Positions 28,484 to 37,939 of a stretch of DNA of 64,000 nt are shown here, piece by piece. The stretch is taken from positions 424,461 through 488,460 of the forward strand of contig CAJNDS010002286.1 of assembly GCA_905221605.1 (NCBI GenBank), written 5' to 3'. Numbering within the stretch: position 1 is the stretch's first letter; every line of letters starts with the position of its first letter. This stretch comes from Symbiodinium natans (Eukaryota; Sar; Dinophyceae; Suessiales; Symbiodiniaceae). The translations under genes and the position numbers were made by a program. The notes under the pieces were generated by a model. The model did not search any database, was not told the origin of the DNA, and saw only the letters and a list, made by a program, of their open reading frames with translations.

Positions 28484-28713
28484 GGGGAGTTTTGTTGCTG
28501 AACTTTCCCGGCCAGAACATCATAGCCCGGTTGCTCTCGAAATAATCGTCCCTTAAAGAGCAACCTTTCAACTTTCAGGTAGATTTCAATGTCGGCCTCA
28601 AGTCATCTAATCCCTAAACCCTAAACGCTAAACCCTAAACCCTAAACCCTAACCCCTAAAGCATAAACCCGAAGCCCCAACACATCCTCCTGGGCTTGGG
28701 CGTTCTTTTCTAG

Positions 28714-28767
28714 GGTGCTTAAGGGCGGGAAGTTTCATCGGGGGTCGGTATCGAGGGAACGGGGAGG
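28714..28767 (+). CDS. Exon 7 of the nine-exon set
   Basis: The acceptor gttcttttctag and a donor at GTTTAGGG bound VLKGGKFHRGSVSRERG. It sits between CCCTAAA and TTTAGGG, phase 2 on both sides. Confidence 0.45.
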
Positions 28768-28940
28768 GTTTAGGGTTTAGGGTATAGGGTTTAGGGTTTA
28801 GGGTTAGGGTTTAGGGTTTAGGGTTTAGAGTTCAGGGTGTAGGGTTTAGGGTTTAGGGTTTAGGGTTTAGGGAGTATTAGGGAACCTTGCGTTACTTGAC
28901 CCCCCCCCTCCCTTAAGGACTCTATGCTTCTTGTCCTTAG

Positions 28941-28988
28941 CTGTTTGTTCCAGGCGGGCGATAGCGTTTGGTTCATTTTGAGTTGTTG
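28941..28988 (+). CDS. Exon 8 of the nine-exon set
   Basis: The acceptor cttcttgtccttag and a GTAGAACCC donor leading into CCCTAAA bound CLFQAGDSVWFILSC. Confidence 0.45.
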
Positions 28989-29078
28989 GTAGAACCCTAA
29001 ACTCCCAAACCCTAAACCCTAAACCCCCTCCTTCGCCTGCTTAGACTGACACGAGGAGCCACTGAGAGCAACCACTAG

Positions 29079-29140
29079 TCGGCACGGGTGCATTCGGTGT
29101 GGCACTCCTTTCCAAGCCTTTAGAAGCTTCGACGCTAGAA
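29079..29140 (+). CDS. Exon 9 of the nine-exon set
   Basis: The acceptor caaccactag and a GC donor bound RHGCIRCGTPFQAFRSFDAR, which contains a CxxC pair. Confidence 0.4.
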
Positions 29141-29259
29141 GCCCCCACACCCTAACATCTAAACCCTAAACCCTAAACCCTAAACCCTCAAGAAAAAATG
29201 AATAGAAATTGTATCATTCTGAATTTCCAAGTTATTTGTCTAAACAGCTGACAAGCTGA

Positions 29260-29315
29260 GTTTAAGTAAATTAACCCAAAACACTTCTGAGGCCAATGGC
29301 TCAATTTACTTAAAC
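29260..29315. repeat. Small inverted repeat
   Basis: GTTTAAGTAAATT (29260-29272) and AATTTACTTAAAC (29303-29315) could form a hairpin with a 30-nt loop. A C-rich AGATCTCTCCCC microsatellite follows. Confidence 0.85.
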
Positions 29316-29693
29316 CTCTCCCCTCCCCCTCCCCCTCAGATCTCTTTCCAGATCTCCCCCGCTTCACCCCAGATCTCCAGATCTCTCCCCAGATCTCCTC
29401 CCCCCCCCAGATCTCTCTCCAGCTCTCCCCAGACCCCAGATCTCCCCCCAAATGGGCCCCATTCCCTCACCCCCTCCCCGCCAAGAAATTTGAAACATAG
29501 TTTTAGAAATCAAAACGTTCGGTCAAAACATTTCGGTCAAAACGTTATTATTATTGGGACCCAAACCCTATACAATTTCTATAAACCCTAAACCCTAAAC
29601 CCTAAAACCGAAACCCTGAATCCTGAACCCTAAACCTGGCCAATTGGGACCCGCTGGCCCATTGCAATGCGATCTCCAACCTTCACCCGGAAG

Positions 29694-29749
29694 TTCACAA
29701 CTCACAAGCCGGCGGCCTTGACGGTGTTTGTTCTCGTTTCGGGCTCCGG
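29694..29749 (+). CDS. Exon candidate between telomere blocks
   Basis: The acceptor cttcacccggaag follows CCCTAAA; it ends at GTTTAGGG. One frame reads FTTHKPAALTVFVLVSGS, another HNSQAGGLDGVCSRFGLR. Confidence 0.4.
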
Positions 29750-29803
29750 GTTTAGGGTTTAGGGTTTAGGGCAGGTACTCCCTAAACCAGTTGAGAAGCC
29801 TAG

Positions 29804-29863
29804 GAGCGGTGCTCGTCGCTGACTTGGACATCCAGATCGAGGGCGCATCCGGCACACAGGCAG
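29804..29863 (+). CDS. Exon candidate between TTTAGGG blocks
   Basis: The acceptor gagaagcctag and a GTCTTAGG donor bound AVLVADLDIQIEGASGTQA. Acidic beta-strand-like segment, unknown family. Confidence 0.45.
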
Positions 29864-29980
29864 GTCTTAGGATAGTTTAGGGTTTAGGGTTGAGGGTTGA
29901 GGGTTTAGGGTTTAGGGTTTAGGGTTTAGGTTGCGGAGGTTGCACTTTGCAGGTTTGAAAGGGGTAAAACACCCATATAT

Positions 29981-29993
29981 ATTTTGGCTCAAG
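29981..29993 (+). other. Relict-like spliced-leader 3' end
   Basis: ATTTTGGCTCAAG is identical to the last 13 nt of the dinoflagellate spliced leader. The bases upstream do not continue the match. An open stretch (NLGHVPETKSRVPC) follows directly. Confidence 0.5.
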
Positions 29994-30199
29994 AATCTGG
30001 GCCATGTGCCTGAAACAAAAAGTAGAGTGCCCTGTGGTTTGGGTTTTGTTTTTGGTTGGTCCAGGGGAGTTAAGGGCTTCGGTTGGGGTTGACTGTTTGG
30101 TTCCTTGTCCCCCTTCGGTTGCCCCCCGTATAGGTTTAGGATGGTCTTAGGATAGTTTCGTGGGCCCTGAGTCTGGACCCTACAAACCCTATATGGTTG

Positions 30200-30320
30200 C
30201 GCCCGCCCGCCCCCCCCCCCCCCCCTCCCCCGGGGGGGGGGGCGCAGAACGCACAGCGCACAACCCCCCCCCCCCCCCCCCCTACCCCGGGGGGGGGGGC
30301 GCAGAACGCACAGCGCACAA
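30200..30320 (+). repeat. Tandem duplication with C/G homopolymers
   Basis: The unit C-run + CCCCGGGG-run + GGCGCAGAACGCACAGCGCACAA occurs twice. Each unit is a self-complementary C/G hairpin. Confidence 0.9.
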
Positions 30321-30421
30321 CCATATATGCCCTATAAACCCTATAAAGCCTATAAACCTCATAAACCCTATAAAGCCTGAACCCTTGCAGGTCTGGGTAG
30401 TTTCATGGGCCCTTAGTATCC

Positions 30422-30533
30422 ACTAATTGCTTAAGAACCCCGAAAAACACAACATATTCTTCCTTAATAAGGGGTAATATAGGGATTATAGTGTTTTTTT
30501 TTAAATTCGTTTGGGGTTCTTAAGCAAATAGTC
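30422..30533 (+). mobile_element. Family E element
   Basis: Ends CTAATTGCTTAAGAACCCC and GGGGTTCTTAAGCAAATAG are complementary. Related copies lie at 52730-52977. Confidence 0.8.
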
Positions 30534-30679
30534 GGTATGGGGCCCTTAAAAGGAGGACCCCTTAAATGCCCCTTACATTCCGTAAGGGGCCATATTCAGG
30601 GCCCATGAAAGTACCCTTAGAGCAGGGGGCAGAAGTAGCCATGGCAACAACTCATGGTGGCGTTCAACATACTGAGGGG

Positions 30680-30765
30680 GTTTCCAAAAGAAGGGTACCG
30701 TTGTGCGGGTTTCCGATTGTACGGATTATAGGGCATTTGGGGGTATATGAGGGCTACCCCTAAAT
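30680..30765 (+). mobile_element. Family G element, partial
   Basis: It begins GTTTCCAAAAGAAGGGTACC and contains TTTGGGGGTATATGAGGG. It follows an open segment reading GAEVAMATTHGGVQHTEG (30626-30679). Confidence 0.5.
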
Positions 30766-30855
30766 AACCATGTAGGCCATATCATCTTTACGTTTTCCTC
30801 GGTTTTTTTGGTATATTTGCTTTGTTGGGCCGGGTTCATGACCGTTTGGTTTAAG

Positions 30856-30942
30856 AAAAGCTTTGACGCCCTACCCGAATGCCGAATTGGTGTAGGAAAA
30901 CATCCGGGTTTCGGGCAAGGTTTCCATTGCCAAGCTCTTGCG
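30856..30942 (+). CDS. Exon candidate with GTAAGG donor
   Basis: The acceptor ggtttaag and GCG|GTAAGG bound 29 codons: KSFDALPECRIGVGKHPGFG then QGFHCQALA. Unknown. Confidence 0.4.
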
Positions 30943-30969
30943 GTAAGGGAACTTACTCTGCGTTCCTTG

Positions 30970-31206
30970 ACAGGAACCACCTAAACCCTACACCATACAC
31001 CCTAAACCCTACACCCTATACCCTAAACTCTACAACCCTAAACCCTAAACCCTATACCCTAAACCCTACAACCCTCAACCCTCAACCCCAAACCCTAAAC
31101 CCTAAACCCTAAACCCTAAACCCTAAACCCTAAACCCTAAACCCTAAACCCTAAACCCTAAACCCTAAACCCTAAACCCTAAACCCTAAACCCTAAACCC
31201 TAACCC
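30970..31206 (-). repeat. Telomere block (CCCTAAA)n with variants
   Basis: A variant part (CCCTACA, CCCTATA) followed by about 18 canonical units. Confidence 0.97.
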
Positions 31207-31227
31207 TGCAGGTGTTAAGCATGCCAG

Positions 31228-31304
31228 GCATCTACCGCTGCCCAGCCGCCTCTGGAAACAAGTGGCGGTGACGACATCCAAGAGCTCTGAATCGGTGGAA
31301 GACG
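31228..31304 (+). CDS. Exon candidate between telomere blocks
   Basis: The acceptor agcatgccag and a donor at GTTTAGGG bound HLPLPSRLWKQVAVTTSKSS then ESVED. One of the cleaner candidates. Confidence 0.5.
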
Positions 31305-31339
31305 GTTTAGGGTTTAGGGTTTAGGGTTTAGGGCCTCAG

Positions 31340-31389
31340 AAAGCTGTGGGATGAGTGCCCCGAAGCTTTACCAAGGGACAGAGAAGCCT
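31340..31389 (+). CDS. Exon candidate
   Basis: The acceptor ttagggcctcag directly follows a TTTAGGG block; the donor is GTAGTC. It reads SCGMSAPKLYQGTEKP, in phase with 31228-31304. Confidence 0.35.
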
Positions 31390-31877
31390 GTAGTCTAGGG
31401 CCCTAATTCACTTCTTGGGGTTAGGTGCCCTTCTACGCCCCGTTGAGCAAACAGGGTACCCCTTTTATTCTCCTAGGTTACTTCTGGTCGAGTAGTACAC
31501 GTGTATATGTGGAGGCACGAACCCTAAACCCTAAACCCTGAACCCTGAACCCCAAACCCTAAACCCTAAACCCTAAACCCTAACCCTTTTCTGGATCCCC
31601 CAAAGCCACATGCGGCGCCTTCGCTCGCCGCAACTGCTTGCGGGCTCCTTCTGCGAGGGGCAATGCCCTGAGTGCGCGTGATCGAGGCATCGAGTGCATG
31701 GATGCCTGAAAAGAGAAGCGTTTAGGGCTTAGGGTTTAGGGTTTAGGGCTTAGGGCTTAGGGTTTAGGGCTTAGGGTTTAGGGTTTAGGGTTTAGGGCTC
31801 AGGGCTCAGGGGCATGGAATAGTCTCTGGGTGTAGAGGCCTAAACCCTAAACCCTACACACGACCCAATGAGCCCAC

Positions 31878-32026
31878 CTGGTTGAGTAAGGTGTAGAAGA
31901 CATCTGGGTTGGGGCTCATGTCTTCGGAGGCTACGGTTTGCTGAGAGGTTGTACGGGCGAAGATTCCTTGGCGTTTACTCTTGCACGCGGCGTAGGCGAA
32001 GGTGTGGTGGATGGGCCACAGGCAAA
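31878..32026 (-). CDS. Minus-strand exon candidate
   Basis: On the minus strand an acceptor gcgctgcag and a donor CAG|GTGGGC bound 149 bp open in one frame. It reads CLWPIHHTFAYAACKSKRQG, then IFARTTSQQTVASEDMSPNP and DVFYTLLNQ. On that strand the exon is followed by TTTAGGG, the same layout as + strand exons. It is the only minus-strand exon candidate seen. Confidence 0.45.
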
Positions 32027-32562
32027 CTGCAGCGCGTGAGCCTACCACGCGGAACGTCTGTGGTTTGGGGACAGTTCAGGTATCATGTCCCACACCTTGA
32101 AGCAAGTCGATGGTGATTCTCGACCAGCCCCCGAAAACCAGGCTCAAACCTTGGGGCTTTCACGTTCAACATCCTGTGAGCTGCAGGGCATGTAGAACCG
32201 TGGAATCAAGTTGCGGCTTTCTCAGCCTCTGGAGCCCTACGCAGAGGTACTTCCCTAAGAGGTTAGGATTTGAAAAGCTAACGCCAAACCCTCACCTAGC
32301 TAGCACATGCCACTGTGCAAGGCATAACCCAAACTCTGGCCAATGAAGCTGGAGTGTGGTTTAGGGTTTAGGGTTTAGGGTGTAGGGTTTAGGGTTTAGG
32401 GTTTAGGGTTTAGGGTCCATGCGAAACCCTAAACCCTAACTAAACCCTAAACCCTAAGGGCCATCTTGTTTGTTAGCCTGTACCTTTGGCTTTGAGATGG
32501 CAAGGTCAACAGTTTGGGTTAACGTTTGTATGGTCCTTTCTCTTTAACGGGAATTATTGCAG

Positions 32563-32697
32563 CATAGGGTACATGATCCCAATTTGGGCCCTGACAGACC
32601 TAGACCTAGATTTCACGGAAAATGCGACCAAGACCTTATCCACCCGCATCTGTGGATCCCTTACCCCCAACTCTTCAACCGAGAGCGACCGCCCTCG
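32563..32697 (+). CDS. Exon candidate, two open frames
   Basis: The acceptor gggaattattgcag and GTAAAG bound 135 bp. One frame reads GYMIPIWALTDLDLDFTENA, the other HRVHDPNLGPDRPRPRF. Confidence 0.35.
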
Positions 32698-32908
32698 GTA
32701 AAGCTTACGTTGAGGGGCGCGAGGGGCGTTTTGATCCTGACCCTAAACCCTAAACCCTAGACCCTAAACCCTAAACCCTAAAGTTTAGCTAAACCCTTAA
32801 CCCTAAACCCTAAGCCCTAAGCCCTAAGCCCTAAGCCCTAAACCCTAAACCCTAAACCGCAACAAACACGCCTGAGCCTGAGGTGGAAACCATGCGATCC
32901 ACCCACAG

Positions 32909-33028
32909 CAAGCTGTCCTGCTGGCGAGTTCTTCTCTGTCTTGATCAGCCCAAAAGGACCATTCGTTGAGATACACCGATTGCACGTGCGCAGAGGAGAA
33001 TATCACAATGCAACGTTGTGCCACTTAT
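32909..33028 (+). CDS. Exon candidate, 39 codons
   Basis: The acceptor gatccacccacag and a GTGCATGAG donor bound SCPAGEFFSVLISPKGPFVE then IHRLHVRRGEYHNATLCHL. Strand-like alternation and four charged residues; unknown family. Confidence 0.4.
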
Positions 33029-33305
33029 GTGCATGAGAACGTGCTTCAATATATGTCGCGACATTAAGTGTGACTTGGTCCCTAAACCCTAAACCCCAAC
33101 CTAAACCCTAAACCCTAAACCCTAAACCCTAAACCCTAAACCCTAAACCCTAAGCCTCGTGCCGCATGTAGCTTCGGAGCAGTCCTGCAGTCGACCGTCC
33201 GCTACGTCGCAGGTTGTGTTCGGTTCGTTCCCCCCAAAACCACGAGATTAACAGTCATTCTGCACCAGTGTCTTCCTTGCCCTAAACCCTCAACCCCTAC
33301 AGTAA

Positions 33306-33412
33306 ACTCCAGAAAGTTGGCGCATCCTTATCCCATACCCCAAAAGGTATACCAAAGGGAATCCCAGCTCTCATCCTCCTTGAACCATGAGCCAACTTTC
33401 TGGAGTTACAAG
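33306..33412. mobile_element. Short inverted-repeat element
   Basis: ACTCCAGAAAGTTGGC near 33306 and GCCAACTTTCTGGAGT near 33395 are exact complements. The internal 70 bp are unique. Confidence 0.85.
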
Positions 33413-33548
33413 CCCTAAACCCTAAACATTTACTGCAACCCCAACCCGACGCTTTACTACTTCCTGCTTTGAAAGAGCTTTGGAACAGTCCAGTGTGGTC
33501 TTCAGGTTAGGATCTCAGCATGGCCTTACAAACCCTAAACCCGAGCAG

Positions 33549-33693
33549 GGTCTCCTCCTCCTCCGGCCCACATTCTCTACCCCTATTGATGCCAGGTTCA
33601 AAGACAAGAGCAAAGACTTCATCTTCCGAACAAGCCATGAGCCAGAGCCCACAGTACACGGTTCCTTTAGGTTTCGGTGGGTTCAGAATTGGG
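33549..33693 (+). CDS. Exon candidate ending at a telomere block
   Basis: The acceptor acccgagcag and a donor at GTTTAGGG bound 145 bp. It reads LLLLRPTFSTPIDARFKDKS, then KDFIFRTSHEPEPTVHGSFR and FRWVQNW. Unknown family. Confidence 0.45.
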
Positions 33694-33856
33694 GTTTAGG
33701 GTTTAGGGTTCCTAAAGATTTTGGCCTAGGGATACTTGGGAATATTTTTTCATTTTTGGGTACCATTTCTTTTGACAGAAACAGCAAACATTCTTAATTG
33801 TTGCTAGGGTTCCAAGTTCATTGAAGTTGGGAGGCCGCCGATCTCGGAACTCAGAA

Positions 33857-33970
33857 GTGATTGGTACTTATTAGTTATTAACCAATGATAGCTGTGCTAG
33901 CTGTACTTATAACCCACTGATAAGCCCCTGAAGTGCCCTAATATGGTTATAAGTACAGTTATAAGCACAG
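33857..33970 (+). mobile_element. Family F element in intron position
   Basis: The stretch GTGATTGGTACTTATTAG to TTATAAGCACAG contains TTATAACCCACTGATAAGCCCCTGAAGTGCCC in family order. It is GT-AG bounded. Open segments on both sides (GRPPISELR and TLIGSHSFGCAGIELGVRF) join in phase. Confidence 0.6.
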
Positions 33971-34279
33971 TGACCTTGATAGGTTCGCACTCTTTTGGCT
34001 GTGCTGGGATTGAGCTCGGTGTCAGATTCCGTGACGTCTGCTGACTGGGGGCATGGTCAAGCACCCTCGCGAGGAGAGTCAGGATTCTAGAGCCGATCAC
34101 GTGCAAAGGGGGGGTTTAGGGTTTAGGGTTTAGGGTTTAGGGTTTAGGGTTTAGGGTTTAATTAGGGTTTAGGGTTCAGCAGTTCTGAGCGTGAAGAGTC
34201 TAGTCCAGCCATTCTCTCGACCAACACCCACCCGCCCAAAGAACCCCACCACATCCGAACATTTTTACCCCTAAACCGT

Positions 34280-34500
34280 AAAGCCCAAGGCCCAGCTAGG
34301 CCCTAAACCCTGAAGCCCAAGGCCCACTAGGCCCTAAATCCTAAAAGCCCAAGGCTAGTGGCTCCACTAGGCCCTAAATCCGGCCCAAGCCCCAGTAGCG
34401 CCTAAATCCTAAAGCCCAAGGCCCGTGACCATTTCACGGTGGCCATTGCCCACGGAGAAATGACCATTGCCCACGAAAAATGACCATTGCCCACGAAGAC
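34280..34500 (+). repeat. Tandem repeats of GCCC/CCCACGA units
   Basis: Repeats of AGGCCCTAAATCCTAAAGCCCAAGG, then three copies of AATGACCATTGCCCACGA. Confidence 0.9.
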
Positions 34501-34880
34501 TATAGGGTTTAAATGCTATACTGAAAAGAGGGTTTAGGGTTTAGGGTTTAGCGTTCTCAGACATGTTTCTTGTCACCAAGGTTCTATCGCAAGGGCGTGA
34601 AGCACTATCTTGGCGAGGCGGGGGGGGGGGGGGGGGGGGGGGAACCCCTCACACTGCGCTTCAGCTTCCTCCCAGGCAACCATCCCTGAACCCGAAACCC
34701 TAAGCCCCTCTTGTGCCGGTTGAAGATGGGTATGCCCCGCAATGGTGGTTCGTGCCCTCAAGGTGCCTTTGTGAGAGTGCAGGATTTAGGGTTTAGGGTT
34801 TGGGGTTCAGGGTTGAGGGTTTAGGGTTTAGGGTTTAGGTTCAAAAGGATTTTTTTTAGGGTTCAGGGTTTAGGGTTCAG

Positions 34881-34996
34881 GCTTTTGGGCAAAACGGTTC
34901 TTGAAGTGCTTGGCGCAGGTCATTTGCACGAGGGCCCTTTGGAGAACAGCAAAGTAACGCGCGAAGAGATTTGGGGACTGCTTGAGGGGCATCCGA
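34881..34996 (+). CDS. Exon candidate ending at a family G element
   Basis: An AG at the end of a TTTAGGG block and a GTGTTTCCG donor bound LLGKTVLEVLGAGHLHEGPL then ENSKVTREEIWGLLEGHP. Strongly protein-like. Confidence 0.45.
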
Positions 34997-35086
34997 GTGT
35001 TTCCGAAATTAGGGGTACCTTATTGGGGTCCTTATTATGCGGGAATCCTACTATTTGGGGGTCTATGCTACAGGTCCCTTATTATC
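34997..35086 (+). mobile_element. Family G element
   Basis: GTGTTTCCGAAATTAGGGGTACC…GGGTCTATGCTACAGGTCCCTTATTAT. It starts with GT at an exon end and is followed by CCCTAAA units. Copies at 18064, 54973 and 56362 share order and length. Confidence 0.65.
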
Positions 35087-35212
35087 CCTAAACCCTAAAA
35101 TCTAAACCCTAAACCCTAAACCCTAAACCCTAAACCCTAAACCCTAAACCCTAAACCCCTCATGTTGTGCTCCATGCTCGCAGGATGAAGATTAGTGAGT
35201 GCCATCTCCGAG

Positions 35213-35252
35213 CTTCGAGAAGGGCACCGCGGACTACTTGACAGAGCATGGG
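35213..35252 (+). CDS. Exon candidate between telomere blocks
   Basis: The acceptor tgccatctccgag and a donor at GTTTAGGG bound FEKGTADYLTEHG. Confidence 0.45.
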
Positions 35253-35317
35253 GTTTAGGGTTTAGGGTTTAGGGTTTAGGGTTAGGGTTTAGGGTTTAGG
35301 GTTTGGGGTTAGTTGAA

Positions 35318-35413
35318 GGCTCACGGGTACTCCTAAGTGAGGTCAGAAGTCCCCTAAATAAAGGTTTTAACCTTACCCTACTTCTAACCCTACTGAGTAC
35401 CCATGAAGCTGCA
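35318..35413 (+). mobile_element. Family B element
   Basis: Ends GGGTACTCCTAAGTGAGG and ACTGAGTACCCATGAAGCT are partly complementary, with TTTTAACCTTACCCTACTTC inside. Copies at 55240 and 59156. Confidence 0.7.
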
Positions 35414-35419
35414 AGCAAG

Positions 35420-35632
35420 GTTGAACATGCAGGCACTATATATCAGTTAGTTGCTCTTTATGGGGAGTCGAAGTCAACGAAAGCCATATCTTGGATAACG
35501 CCTGTTGGCGCTTTGTGTAGCAAGAATGTCAAAACTTTCACCCTGTCTTTCACAGAACTGCAGCGGTTCCCCACACACTGGGCAGCTGCATCCGTCTCAC
35601 ACCATGATGTCAGGAACAAGGCAGGCTCATGA
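35420..35632 (+). CDS. Open terminal segment, unknown
   Basis: It follows the family B element and reads VEHAGTIYQLVALYGESKST, then KAISWITPVGALC and FTLSFTELQRFPTHWAAASV, ending in a TGA. It is long and protein-like, and could be a last exon. Confidence 0.4.
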   Translation, partial: VEHAGTIYQLVALYGESKSTKAISWITPVGALCSKNVKTFTLSFTELQRFPTHWAAASVSHHDVRNKAGS

Positions 35633-35818
35633 ATCAACATCGAGCGGAAATGTGCTTGTGGAGACACCAACCCACCGTTTGGGGTTTAGGGATTAGGGTT
35701 TAGGCTTTAGGGTTCAGGGTTTAGGGTGCGTGCAATTTGCCATTAAGAGAAAGAGGGTTCCTGAATAATCAGATGGGCGCAGGTGTGCTGGAGTTTAGGC
35801 ATCAGGCTCGCGGGTTCC

Positions 35819-35990
35819 GTATGGTAGGGGTCGTAAGAATTTCTAATAGTATTCCCTTATGGTATCTTATGGTCCCTTTATGAGTATACTATAATAACCC
35901 CCCCCCCCCCCCAAACCCGATTCTAATCAATAAGGCCCCCATATTATGGTATTGCCCTTGTGAGTGTACGGAGAGGCCTGTTTCAAACCG
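35819..35990 (+). mobile_element. Family M element
   Basis: GTATGGTAGGGGTCGTAAG, ATAGTATTCCCTTATGG, a C14 run and ATTCTAATCAATAAGGCCCCC. A copy at 61989-62100 shares the order. Confidence 0.65.
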
Positions 35991-36070
35991 CAGCTCGCGT
36001 GCGGATCGGGAAATGAAATCATGGCAGAACTGCGATGTTGAAAAGGCGCCAAACAACAATTCCATTCAAG

Positions 36071-36161
36071 GGAGGAGCCAAAAAACAGGGCCACAGGTCC
36101 AGCGCAGATTCGAATTCGCAGGCCTTTTGCAGTTTTTTGGGAGGGCATTTTGAAATCTGAG
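36071..36161 (+). CDS. Exon candidate
   Basis: The acceptor caattccattcaag and GAG|GTCCAT bound EEPKNRATGPAQIRIRRPFA then VFWEGILKSE. The donor lies shortly before a CCCTAAA block. Confidence 0.35.
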
Positions 36162-36226
36162 GTCCATGTTCCCTAAACCCTAACTCCTAAACCCTGAACC
36201 CTAAACCCTAAACCCTACACCCTAAG

Positions 36227-36299
36227 GAGACCAACTTGCTGGGACCGCAACTCAAGGAAGTGATCTATGGGAAAGTAGCCGAAGGCTCGAGCCCAGCAG
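36227..36299 (+). CDS. Exon candidate between telomere blocks
   Basis: The acceptor acaccctaag is part of the CCCTAAA block end; a GC donor follows. It reads ETNLLGPQLKEVIYGKVAEG. Phase 0 entry fits 36071-36161. Confidence 0.45.
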
Positions 36300-36560
36300 G
36301 CTGAGAGGTCCAGCCACTTTGTGTTTCCCACCACGTGCATTTAGGGTTTAGGGTTTAGGGTTTAGGGTTCTCGACAGTCTTCGAGTGCTCCTGTCACATC
36401 GAACCCGAGCAGCCCTGTTGACCATAGGGCTCTCTGGCCCTAGTAGCTGAATGAGAAATCTCTACACTTCTTGGTCGTATAAGTCCCTATAGAACTCCCT
36501 ATAGAACTGAAAGTGTGTGTTTTTTTTTTTTTTTGGGGGGGGGGGGGGTTATGAACTCAG

Positions 36561-36716
36561 CAACTAAGTATCTTATGCACATGTGGTATCCAGTAGACCA
36601 GCCATCACGTTTTGAATGCTGCAAGGGTCCTAGTAGCAACTCTGGGTGCCGGAAGTACCAGCCAACATCTCGCTCACCATGTCATTGCATGGACTTAGGG
36701 GTGCGCAATGCCCTAG
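36561..36716 (+). CDS. Cys-rich exon candidate ending at a telomere block
   Basis: The acceptor tatgaactcag and a donor at GTTTAGGG bound TKYLMHMWYPVDQPSRFECC, then GPSSNSGCRKYQPTSRSPCH and CMDLGVRNAL. It has five Cys, which suggests a secreted or metal-binding segment. Confidence 0.45.
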
Positions 36717-36791
36717 GTTTAGGGTTTAGGGTTTAGGGTTTAGGGTTTAGGATTTAGGGTTTAGGGTTTAGGGTTTAGGGTTTAGGGTCAG

Positions 36792-36965
36792 AATGTTTGC
36801 GGCGCGAGTTGGGCATGCAACTGGCCACCTTCGACTTTGGATCTGGATGGGAGTCTTGGCTGCTCTTGGGCACCTGCGCAGCCTGCGATGGCGAAACTGG
36901 TCCTTTGCGCACCTGCCAGAGTGCCGGCTACTTCGAAGGCTCCCTCTGGCGCACAAACCCTATAT
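36792..36965 (+). CDS. Cys-rich exon candidate, weak TSP1 resemblance
   Basis: An AG directly after a TTTAGGG block and a donor GTCCCTAAACCC bound 57 codons. It reads CLRRELGMQLATFDFGSGWE, then SWLLLGTCAACDGETGPLRT and CQSAGYFEGSLWR. The order W-E-S-W … C-x-x-C … R-x-C resembles a thrombospondin type-1 repeat, but the CSxTCG signature is not met, so this is only a suggestion. Phase 1 entry fits 36561-36716. Confidence 0.45.
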
Positions 36966-37281
36966 GTCCCTAAACCCGAAACCCTAAACCCTAAACCCTA
37001 AACCACCTACACCTCCAAAAGGCCCCCAAACAGCATCATATGCAGGACGAGGTTGCGGTCGAGAAGTGACGGCCGCCACTCGCCTGGGTGTTTAGGGTTT
37101 AGGGGTCAGGTGGTTTCAGGGACTTTAAGGTTTCGGGTTTCGGGGCCAGGGGAAGAGGGGAAGACCAATACCGCGGCTAGGGTTCCCCCAAGCTGAGGCA
37201 GCATTTTGGGGCAGGGGGTTTTGGACATTGAGTCTTAAGTTATGGCCGTTTGGGGTTATGTTTTCGGGACGTGGTTTCCAG

Positions 37282-37363
37282 AGGAAGCTGCCCAAAGAGA
37301 CCCAAAAGCCTGCTCAGATGGGATCCTAAACAATCAGTCAACAAATGTCATCCCCACATGCAG
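37282..37363 (+). CDS. Exon candidate
   Basis: The acceptor cgtggtttccag and CAG|GTATCA bound GSCPKRPKSLLRWDPKQSVN then KCHPHMQ. Confidence 0.35.
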
Positions 37364-37596
37364 GTATCAACTGCCCAAACTACCCAGTGAAGTGCACCCT
37401 AAACCCTAACCCCAAACCCCAAACCCCAAACCCTAAACCCAAAACCCTAAACCCTAAGTCAAGGTGAGCAGACAGGGAAGGAACTGAGCTGGCAAAGAAT
37501 ATCTGGCTTGACGCTTCCCGTCCAATCGGAGTCCCGTTCAGCAGGTGGAGGCACTCTTCGACTTCTCGCGTTGAGCTCTCGCGTTGCCTTTTGCAG

Positions 37597-37739
37597 TCTT
37601 TAAATGTGCCCTATACCATCTCGCAAGCACCTACTCGGTGTACTGTGCAATAGAAGCAGAGTTCAAGGCTTACGGGAATACTTCGGTTGTTACTGGAGGT
37701 CTTCTCCGCAAGCACGTCCTCTGCCCTAGCAGTGGCTGA
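37597..37739 (+). CDS. Open terminal segment, unknown
   Basis: The acceptor gttgccttttgcag precedes a frame reading FKCALYHLASTYSVYCAIEA, then EFKAYGNTSVVTGGLLRKHV and a TGA at 37737-37739. It lies just upstream of the minisatellite, so it could close the preceding gene. Confidence 0.4.
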
Positions 37740-37939
37740 ACACATGCAACGGCGTGGCTTACGTTCACAGCGTCTCTTTGTAACACGGTGTGCCCAGGAC
37801 CCATCCCCCCTGCCCCAACCCTAGCTTGCACAGCGCGACTTGAAACCAGCGTGCACCGCACAACTTAGGGATTCTTGGGAATCATTTCCAATTCTTGGCA
37901 ACTGAGACTGCAATTCCCCGAAGAAGCAGCGAACATGAA

